Source of the DNA: Camellia lanceoleosa
Lineage: Eukaryota; Streptophyta; Magnoliopsida; Ericales; Theaceae
Length of the DNA stretch: 64,000 nt
Assembly (NCBI GenBank): GCA_025200525.1
Contig: CM045763.1
Span: forward strand, 60,715,530 to 60,779,529
Direction of reading: 5' to 3'
This document shows positions 55,921 through 64,000 of this stretch, in pieces. A program made the position numbers and the translations under genes. The notes beneath the pieces are model-generated. The model did not search any database and was not told the DNA's origin. It saw only the letters and a list, made by a program, of their open reading frames with translations. Position 1 is the first letter of the stretch; the number at the start of each line of letters is the position of its first letter.

Positions 55921-56433
55921 AAATTAAGGGTGCCACAATTACTTATACCATTTTAACAGATTGGCATGTTGGCCCGGAATTATCAGTTGGCCTTTAAGCC
56001 CGGATAGCCTTCGCCTGAGATAGCCCTTTAGCACAGATAGCCCTTTGCACGAGATATATCGAAACATCTGAGCGTAAACATACAGAAATGTGTATGGACT
56101 CAAGAGGTGGCTCGTACGGATTCTAGAGGTGGCTCCCACTAAAGTGTAGCACTTAGTTAAAATCTGACACTTTGCTCCACACGAAGTCAATAAGTCTCAT
56201 CATGTCATATTATAAGCAAAAGCAGTATCATAAGCGGAACAACCATAATGTCATCAAAGCAGGCTTTTCAAAATAGACATGGTTCATAATCGTTAACGTA
56301 AAAAATTACTCTTAACGTTGCTATCGGTCTTTTCATATGCATTAAGGATGTCATGCATGAAGCCTAAGTCTTTTCTAGACATCCTCTGACTCAATGGATC
56401 CGTGTGTGAGATAGCAACTCGTGCTCGATACCA

Positions 56434-59105
56434 CATCACGCCCCAAATCCGCCCTAAAAATTTGGGCATGACCCATTCGAAATTGGACACCAAACACGAT
56501 AAATATTACCTATGGGGCTGAGCGGAAGCATTTAATATCATAATAGTATAAAATAATATCCATTGAGCTACCACTACTATGCGGGATCACAGGCGGGACA
56601 TAATGCAGATAAATATACATTGGCGTGTGTTTGGAGATAGCTAAATACATATACATATACATCGAGCTTAATAAACACTTAGGGTACAAATTAAAACTTA
56701 ACAAAACTCCAAAACTTAAGCGGTCAACATCTATGGCTTAGACACTCAAGGCTTGGGCTAGTAGCGGAAGCCACGAGTTAAGGTTGACCTCGAGGATGAG
56801 TGCCTCTGAAGCAGACATAAAATAAAGTGAGTCAAGCTCGGTGAATAATTATGCGTAAGTCATGTAATATTCAACTCAAACAATAAAGTATATAAGCGCA
56901 TAAGTATATGTTTAATTACTCTGTAAATATAACTCAACAATCATGAGTCCGATTTCTTTAACAAGCGATTTAGTATGTACAGAGAGGATCCAAAATGTTC
57001 ATATGCTCAAATAACAGAATAGCCATCGGTCCCAAAAGATACAAAATAGCCTTTCGGCCGATCATATGAGAATGGCTTATCGGCCAGAGATAGCGAGAAT
57101 GCATAAAGTGTAAGAATGCGAAATAGCGAAGTAATAAGTTTTAAAACCAACAATACATATCATGCTACATCATAAGCGGAGCGGATCGAAAGACAAATAT
57201 ATAAGCAGAATACATAAGCGAGTAGATTAATCCCAAAGTCATCGAATATCGTCAAACCATAGGATACACAAATCATCTCAATTTCATACGGATACTTGGT
57301 TTAAGGCGAACATAGGTCCATTTAAAGTCATACCGATGTTTGCCGGTCTTTCAACGTTCTCCTTGACTTTTAATCATCACAATTGGTTGTGTAACATGTT
57401 CATGTAATACTTACAATAAACAAAAGCGTTAGTGATAATAATTGTCAATGATAAATAAAATATATAAATCTTAGTACTATTACTCACGATTGCATTGGAT
57501 GCTTGGCCCGCCTTTGTAGTTGACCCTACACAATTGAATACACATAAAAATCGGGTTACGTATAGTTTCTTCCGTTTTTAACTTGTTATTCTCTTTATAC
57601 TCAAATACATATCAAGTTGCAATTCATATCATTAACTCAACACACTTCTTCATTCATATCTCAATTCATTCATATCTCAATACAAGCCAATATAAAATTT
57701 GTACCATTTGGCAATTCAACTTATCACCCTAAATATAATTCAACATCCTTCAAAGTGAAGTCTTAAATCCCATTTCATCATTTCATCCTAAGACTCTTAT
57801 CATCCTTAACATTAATGATCTTGTTCCTTAATTTTCATCTCACATAATAGCATGATTCACCATGTCCCTAATTGAAGTTCATTAAGTAAATTTTAAACAT
57901 AATTTCCAAGTGTCACCAAATCTCAATTAAACTTGTGTATATCTAATTCAATACCCTAATTTCATTATTCTACTTTCGATTTGGACCAACTCTTTGGTTA
58001 TCAACCTTAATCGATCTAGGGTTCCAAGAAAATAGTGAAAATTCAAGAAATAATTAACTTATAACCCAACACTTTATATTCTAATTTTTTCCATTGATTA
58101 AACATCTAGGATCCATAATTCATCATTTAAACCCATCAATTGGCCCCTCCATGCCTCAAATCCGAAATTCCCAAATCTTATAAGTTACTCAATATGCTTC
58201 AAAAATGCAAATTTATACATTAATACAATGGAACTACCACCACTCTAGCTCTTAATGTAAATCTTGAAGGAGATTAGAACCCTTACCTCAAGAATCAACA
58301 AAGGAGCAAGCTTGAGACGAAACCTCCATAAATCCAAGTTCCAATCGGTTAAAAGCGTTGCTCTTCTCTTATTCTCCATCCTTGATGCCAAAATCATGGT
58401 AGATTGTTGCTCAAACTAGAGATCAAGGTTTTGGGCTAGGGTTTCGAAGGGTTTCAGACCTAGGAGAAGAGGAAATAAGAAAGGGGAAAGAAGATGTGGA
58501 AAAATATCTCAAAATCTCGTTTTTAGAGCTGCTGTCCCGTAATTCCCGCTCGAGCGTCCATATTCCCGCTCGAGCGGGCCTGTACCAGCTCAGATTCCCA
58601 AAACTTCAAATAGGTGTAACTCTCCCATCCGGACTCCGTTTTAGGTCGTTCTTGTGTTCAAATTGAAGCCCCGGAAATAAGCTTTCCAATGGTTCTAACC
58701 TCACATCCAAATTCAAAGTGAGGAAAAAGAAAAGGGAAAATGAATGACGGTTGGTCGCAAACGAATTATTCCAATTAAAGTTTTTAGTCCCATCTTACAT
58801 TACCATCATCCTATCATCTCGATTAATATCCCAAAATAGGGTAAGAACATTTCAAATACACTAAGAAGAACATCAAAAATGAATCCACATGCTTCAGAAC
58901 CAAACTTACCCAGGCGACCCGCTCGAGCGCCCAACCTTAGCGCCGAACAAAGTCAAAAGTCGCTCGGCGTAAACCCCCCCGCCCGAGCGGAGAATCACAA
59001 CTCCCAGAATCTTAGGCCGTCTGAAAAATTGCTGGAAACCCCAAAAGTCCGCTCGAGCGGCCACTCCTCCGCTCGAGCGGAGGAAAGAATTTCTGGGTCG
59101 TTACA
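56434..59105 (-). repeat. 5' LTR of the LARD-like element
   Basis: This 2,672-bp LTR begins (plus strand) CATCACGCCCC, where the partner has TGTCACGCCCC, and ends GTCGTTACA. Intact GCTCGAGCGG palindromes lie near 58,545-58,580 and 58,917-59,085. Confidence 0.93.
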
Positions 59106-60000
59106 TGTAGTTCGGTAAGCCCATAAGACGTGGGGAAGTTCTTCTGCCCATTTTCCTTTGGCCTTTTCCAGCCTCTTTTTCAGACTGTCTAAGATTACTT
59201 TGTTGGAGGCCTCGGCCTGGCCATTAGCTTGGGGGTATGCCAGCTTAGAGTTGTAGAATTCGATCTTGTGCTCTTCGCAAAAACCCCTGAAGATTCATCC
59301 ATCAAATTGAGTGTCGTTGTCAGATATCAATGCCTTGGGAATTTTGAACCGAATTATGATGTTCTGCCAGACAAACTTCTTGACATCTTTCTCTTTGATA
59401 GAAGCAAGTGCCTTTGCTTCCACCCATTTGGTGAAGTAGTCTGTTACCACAATAAAGAACTTTATGTTGCCCGGCGTAGTTGGGAGTGGTCCCACTATGT
59501 CTAAGCCCCACATTGTAAAAGGCCAAGGGCTGGTCAAAGGTAGGAGCTCTCTTGTTGGCTGATGGATTTGATACGCAAACTTCTGACATTTCTCGCATTT
59601 TTTGACGTATTTCTCAGTGTCTGCTTGCATGTATGGCCACTAATACCCTTGTGAAATAGCTCAGTAGGCCAGCGATCTCCCCCTTTGGTGGCTTCCGCAA
59701 ATGCCTTCATAAATTTCGAACAAGAATGCCTCGACCTTGCTAGGGTGGACACACTTCAAGTATGGTCCTGTGAAGGACTTTTTGTACAATGCTAGTGATG
59801 GGGAAAGCCAAAATCATTGTGACTTCGCTCTAATTTCATTGGCCTCCTTCTTGTCTTTTGGCAAGATGCCATCTTTTATGAACACCACTATGGGGTCCAT
59901 CTAGGAGGGACCTAGCTCGGTACAGCATACTTCGGTAGCTTCAGGTTCTTCAATGCTTGGTCTTGGTAAGTAGTCCATTAACAATGGGTGTGGGACAGAT
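59106..60000 (-). pseudogene. Integrase of host Tat-like element (proximal part)
   Basis: The zinc region reads CEKCQKFAYQIHQP near 59,560-59,600. The core has WGLDIVGPLP (first Asp) near 59,500, DYFTKWVEAKAL near 59,420, and ALISDNDTQFDG (second Asp) near 59,295-59,330. A Q-A-N-G-Q-A-E-A-S-N-K segment (Glu) follows near 59,215, after a stop near 59,295. Upstream, a spacer with stops (59,640-60,000) links it to the RNase H. It ends at the LARD-like insertion. Confidence 0.9.
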
Positions 60001-60296
60001 GTGTCTGCCATTGACGCAAAACTAACCAGTTCATCTGTCTTGCTATTTTCTTCTCAACCGATTTGCTCTATCCTCACCACTTCAAACTTCATTATTTCCC
60101 TTCTAACCAACTCTTGGTACTTGGCCATTATATCATCATTTGCTTCATAATCACCCAATATTTGGTTGACCACCAGTTGGGAGTTACTGTACACCATCAG
60201 TTCGGTGGCCTCCATTCGACAGGCTAACTTCAAACTAGCTAACAGTGCTTCATACTCCACCTCATTATTAGATGCTAGAAAATCGAGGTTGATCGC
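60001..60296 (-). pseudogene. Archaeal-type RNase H, distal part
   Basis: From the junction the frame reads [20 protein letters not shown] and then [20 protein letters not shown], with the Glu and Asp-equivalent positions partly changed (SNSQ, where SDSQ is usual). It ends TDELVSFASM near 60,010-60,040. It continues exactly from the part at 62,746 across the solo LTR. Confidence 0.9.
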
Positions 60297-61372
60297 TGTC
60301 ACGACCCAAACCCGCCCCTATGGGTTTAGCATCAGAATCGCCAAGAATCCGAGATTACCAAGGCCCGCTAACAAGAAGACAAGATAACAGTATGGCTTGG
60401 CGGAAGCCAATACAGTAAATAAACAATATCCAATGAGCTGTGACAGTCTGTATGCCAAAAAGATTTTTCATACATTTATATAGAACAGTACGAAACAGTA
60501 TGCATATCATATACAACCAAATGTATCAGGACTTAATCCCGATAAACAAAGATAAGTGCAAAATGTTCAGTCTATACAGTAAACAAAACAGTACAAAAGG
60601 GGGAAACTAGACACCCCTAAGCCTTAGCTTGGCAGGTTCGGAACCTCGCAGTGAGGCACATTGGTTGGCTTGACAAAACTGGGGTTTACCCCGACGCTTC
60701 GAGCTTTGATCCGGTGCCTGTACACCTACATATATATATGAGCAGTGAGCTAAAGCCCAGTGAATAACATAATGCGTAAAGAGGTTTAGAATGAATGTCC
60801 TTTGATGAAAAGCATTCATTAAATCGAGATTTGATCTTTCATCAATCGGTCATATGTGGTACATCCATTAGCATAACGATGTGATGGGTCTTAAAAGACC
60901 GAACAGAAAAGTGATGGCCATCAATCAGTAAACAGTAGTGGTTCCAACGAGGGAACCGAGAGAGATCTCTGTGATGATAAAGATGTGATAGGTGCTAAGG
61001 ATGCGGAGTGATTCAGAATATAGGACATACATTCATTCAGTAAACAATATCGATTCGATGCAGTTGATTCGATTATTCAGAAGATAGTCATTTTGAACAT
61101 ATCTTTACACAATTGTTACTCACAGAGTTCTAGGCTCTAGTAAGCTAGAGCGTCTCCTCGGAATGCCAACCCTATACAGTTAACAGGTTGAACACACACT
61201 AAGTTTCACAGGTGGGAAAGATAATAACTTAATCCCTAAATTTGCCTTGGTGTGTTCTACATCCATATCCTCTTTAAGATGCCTTAAACTAGGCCTAAGA
61301 ATGCCTAGGATGGGATGAGGATGCAAAGATGCACTTAGAAAGCACTTTACAAAATTTGCTGAAAACAGGGGT

Positions 61373-61690
61373 CTCACTCGAGCGAGGATTCCTTCGCTCG
61401 AGCGGACATGCAGACAAAGGATCTCCGCTTGAGCGTGAATTCCGTACCTCGAGCAGACTGTGTGCTACAGTAAAAATACTGGATGCTCAAAATTTACGCT
61501 CGATGCTCGCTCGAGCATGAGACATAGCTCTTCGCTCGAGCATAGGTCCCTTCGCTCGAGCGTACGCCTGCACGCACCAAGATTCTGAGAGCTTGAAATT
61601 TACGCTCGAGCCACCATTCCATCGCTCGAGCATAGCTCAGAGTAAATGGTGGTCGCTCGAGCGTAGAACCCTTCGCTCGAGCGTAGAAAC
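61373..61690. repeat. Cluster of CGCTCGAGCG-type palindromes
   Basis: About eleven copies of (T/C)CGCTCGAGC(G/A), or one-base variants, lie within 320 bp, often preceded by TTC or CCC. Spacing is irregular (roughly 15-60 bp), so this is not a simple tandem repeat. Similar sites occur in the LTRs of the LARD-like element. Confidence 0.9.
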
Positions 61691-62282
61691 CAAATTCTGG
61701 AATTTCCAGATTTGCCTCCTAAGCTCAAACCAAGCATTCCTAAGCTCAAAACTCGACCTCTTGGGCCCAAATTCTGGAAAACACATCTAAACTCAATATA
61801 CAACAAGTTTCAAAGCTCAATTTGTGAATTTAAAGCCCAAGGGTGAGTCAATTAAATCCAAATTTCAAACCCATTTTCATGAACATGAAGAACATGCAAA
61901 CATGTATGAATTCAAACCATTTCAAAGCTTCAATTTGATGCTCTAGTGAGCCAATTGTTCCAAAAACAAGTTGAAAACATGGACCATTGCAAAATTATGA
62001 ACATGCATGTGAGGAATGATAAATTACAACCTCAAAACTTCAAATTAAAGGCATGCATGCATGAGCTAGGCTTCAATTTGACATATATGGACCAATTCAA
62101 GGCTCAAATCACTAAGGATACAAGAACTAGGCATGCACAAGCTTAAACACAACAATGAGAGGTTAAATTCCTTACCTATAGCTTCAATTACAAGGTGAGG
62201 AAGCTTAATTTGCAACCTATGTTCCAATTCCTTCAATTACTAAGCAATTTACAAGCAAAATTAAGATGAAATCAACTCCCCA

Positions 62283-62307
62283 AGTCTCTCTCTCTCTCTC
62301 TCTCTAA
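62283..62307. repeat. (CT)n microsatellite
   Basis: A run of about 12 CT units lies inside the solo LTR. Confidence 0.9.
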
Positions 62308-62745
62308 GGTCGGCAATGAGCAAGAAATGGCTGAGCAAATGTGTTATGTGATCAAGTGAAGGCTTAAATGTGTGTGAGATAGTGGGCCATTAAGTGGTAT
62401 TTTGGTAATTAAGCTCAATTTGGGCATTTTGTCAATATTTAATCTAATTTAATCATACCAAATAAATTTTCAGATAATTACACCATAAAATCACATAAAT
62501 TACAATGATCATACAACACTATTCGATTTCGGGTTCGGCCACCGATAAGGCCTTCAATTTACAGTTTAAACACATATACACGAACAGATAATTAGACAAT
62601 CAACAGATAGAAACGCAATATAAACAGATACAGTCAATCAATCAGTTTCATATTCCAATGGTCGATTCGATGAGTTCATCGATCACAATCGGTCTTAGTT
62701 TAGTAATGTCAAGATAATCAGTGATCAGTGATGAGGGTTATTACA

Positions 62746-64000
62746 ATCGCATGTTCAATGGTCAATCCATCTAGTGAGATGAGGACTATCCCAAGCCCTG
62801 CACCGTGTCTGTTAGACGCCCTATCCATAAAGAGCTTTCACATCTCGCCCACAACTTCTAGCAAGTGGAGGGATCTGATGACACCTTAGGATCAAGGGTG
62901 TTGATGAGGTCTTCTTCTAAGTTGTTGTCTGTTGTCAAGATCTGATCCTTACTGCCTGACTATCTTAGGATTTCACTTTGAGGTGAGTCATTGCTTGTAG
63001 CAGTGCAATCTGCTCCTTCTTCTCTTTTTAAGGCTGAATAGGTCATTGTGCAATTGAGAGACTTGTTGTGGGGGCTGCGCTATCCCTGCGGCATTTTCTC
63101 CTTTTAACCTAGTTTCCTTGGTTAAGTCGATCGGGCAAACATGATGACTTCCTGGAGCAAACTTGATCACGAAGTCTGCTAAAGCTTGGGCTTTTATTTT
63201 ATCTTATTTCTCGGTCTAACCATAATGTTGAACTGTCCTAACTCCATGGCCCACTTCATAATTTGCCTAGAAAAATATGCCCTTTCAAACAAGGCTTTTA
63301 AGGGAAAGCTATTAAGACGGTCACGGTATGGGCATGGAAGTAGTGCAACAATTTTCTTAAAGCCATCATCAAAACTAAAGCCAACTTCTCCAACGGCAGG
63401 TACCTCATTTCAGCGCCCAACAATGTCTTGCTAACATAAAAGATAAGCAGATGTTGTATTCCCATGGCTCGTACCAACACTGCACTAACTGTATGCTGGG
63501 AAACTGCTAAGTATAGGAAAAGTTCCCCTCTTGGTACTGGGGTTACCAATGTACTCTTTCAAGCTTTCTAGAGCGTGACCGCACTCGTCATCCCATTCAA
63601 ATTTGGCCTTCAGTACTTGGAAGAACGGTCGACATCTATTTGACAATTGACTTATGAATCGGTTTAGCACGGCTGCTAAGCCAATGAGATGTTGTACTTC
63701 CTTGACTGTGTTGGGCCTCTCGAGATCTTGAATGGATTTGATTTGAGAAGGATCGGCTTCTATACCCTAGTTGGTCACCAGAAAGCCAAGAAATTTACCT
63801 ACCCCTACATCAAACGCGCATTTAGATGTGTTCAATCGCAGATTGTAGGCCTTCAAAATGTGAAACATCTCAACTAGGTGATTGAGATGGTTTTCTTCGT
63901 TCTTACTCTTAACCACCATGTCGTCTATGTATGCTTCCATTGTTTTGCCTAATAGTGGCTCGAACATTTTGGTGATCGTTCGCTGGAACGTTGCCTCTGC
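62746..64000 (-). pseudogene. Reverse transcriptase, RNase H and start of second RNase H
   Basis: Reading from the window end: [19 protein letters not shown] (63,890-63,950) is the catalytic RT block. [20 protein letters not shown] follows near 63,780-63,830 and ends in a TAG stop, with a connection region after it. RNase H reads LYLAVSQHTVSAVLVRAMG (63,470-63,530), FYVSKTLLGAEMRYLPLEK (63,385-63,450) and KIKAQALADFV near 63,170-63,200. The second RNase H begins ASNRHGAGLGIVL near 62,780-62,820 and is cut at 62,745 by the solo LTR. The 5' parts (gag, protease, RT fingers) lie outside the window. Confidence 0.9.

Larger units (their letters stand above)
53048..56433 (-). other. LARD-like interior, non-coding
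   Basis: No retroelement domain is present on either strand. The region is AT-rich, with a short (AT)n at 53,533-53,546, and holds two repeat arrays near its primer-binding-site end (55,600-55,830 and 55,850-55,920). The polypurine tract (53,048-53,059) and primer-binding site (56,421-56,433) mark its ends. Confidence 0.8.
50389..59105 (-). mobile_element. Large non-coding LTR retrotransposon (LARD-like)
   Basis: LTRs of about 2.66 kb (50,389-53,047 and 56,434-59,105) bound 3.4 kb of interior with no recognisable coding sequence. Exact 5-bp target duplication TGTAG (50,384-50,388 and 59,106-59,110) sits in the Tat-like integrase. On the minus strand the LTR starts TGTAACGACC and ends GGGGCGTGACA. 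The primer-binding site is TGGTATCGAGCAC (56,421-56,433), like initiator tRNA-Met, and the polypurine tract is AAGGAGGAAGGA (53,048-53,059). The element must have moved with proteins supplied by another. Confidence 0.93.
60297..62745 (-). mobile_element. Solo LTR, 2.45 kb
   Basis: It starts (plus strand) TGTCACGACCCAAACCCG and ends GGGTTATTACA, with an exact target duplication ATCGC at 60,292-60,296 and 62,746-62,750. No internal region or second LTR is present, so it is a solo LTR left by LTR-LTR recombination. Its ends (minus strand TGTAATAACCC ... GGGTCGTGACA) and layout resemble the LTR of the LARD-like element, so they may be related families. Confidence 0.9.
24964..64000 (-). mobile_element. 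Old Tat-like Gypsy element split by three insertions
   Basis: Pieces on the minus strand fall in the right order for one element: RT (to 64,000), RNase H, archaeal-type RNase H (62,746-62,960 and 60,001-60,296), integrase (60,000-59,106 and 50,388-50,303), antisense ORF (28,619-26,882) and 3' LTR (25,969-24,964). The breaks at 60,297-62,745 and 50,389-59,105 rejoin exactly at short target duplications, which proves that part. Joining 50,303 to 28,619 across the Ogre-like insertion is inferred from order and strand; some integrase C-terminal codons are missing there. The 5' end lies beyond the window. Confidence 0.72.

Noticed and set aside
55504..55997. Plus-strand frames of 86-94 codons in the LARD-like interior
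   Set aside because: They follow the GGTCAGAAGACC minisatellite; the repeated RSEDHNG pattern is an artefact of the repeat.
61373..61690. Possible CRISPR or tRNA-like cluster
   Set aside because: The repeats are only 8-10 bp palindromes with irregular spacing inside a solo LTR, and no cloverleaf can be drawn.

Overview
The window looks like nuclear DNA from a flowering plant, probably a eudicot. It is AT-rich, has plant-type introns, and consists almost entirely of nested transposable elements of plant families: Ty1/Copia, Ty3/Gypsy with a second (archaeal-type) RNase H, RTE-like LINE, hAT, a large non-coding LTR element and a solo LTR. The only recognisable host gene is a two-exon remnant of an aldo/keto reductase. 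No tRNA, rRNA or CRISPR was seen. Such dense nesting suggests gene-poor, possibly pericentromeric, heterochromatin (inference).

Layout. (1) 1-10,989 is a large imperfect inverted duplication. Each arm holds a decayed RTE-like LINE reverse transcriptase, a 173-bp-LTR Copia element and a 5'-truncated LINE 3' tail. The right arm keeps a 6.4-kb Copia with a hAT insertion; the left arm keeps a 1.34-kb deletion derivative. The 226-bp spacer is a Copia gag fragment. (2) 11,045-20,502 is a complete-length Gypsy element (Tat-like, + strand; two 539-bp LTRs) with a truncated integrase and an antisense spliced gene. (3) 20,508-23,369 holds exons 1 and 2 of the aldo/keto reductase on the minus strand, with a MITE in the intron, then AT-rich sequence to 24,963. 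(4) 24,964 to the window end reads as one old minus-strand Tat-like Gypsy element: 3' LTR at 24,964-25,969, antisense ORF to 28,619, integrase fragments at 50,303-50,388 and 59,106-60,000, archaeal-type RNase H on both sides of 60,297-62,745, and RT to 64,000. Three later insertions split it: a 21.7-kb Ogre-like element (28,621-50,302), an 8.7-kb non-coding LTR element (50,389-59,105, TSD TGTAG) and a 2.45-kb solo LTR (60,297-62,745, TSD ATCGC).

The most interesting object is the Ogre-like element. It has one LTR in the middle and the same about 0.77-kb 5'UTR/gag segment as a direct repeat at both ends. It is circularly permuted, as expected if a one-LTR circle recombined into the chromosome, or if a tandem dimer was trimmed. 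It also carries two sense-strand genes (antisense to pol): a plant-mobile-domain-like gene and a DUF7745-like gene. Both have their own TATA boxes and share GGCCGGCC-type motifs with the LTR. Its LTR region contains four separate tandem-repeat arrays.

Nearly every coding region is broken by stops or frameshifts. Some frameshifts may be base-calling errors, because the two LTRs of the non-coding element differ mainly at CAG, CTG and CG sites. Domain names come from motif recognition by eye and were not checked against a database.
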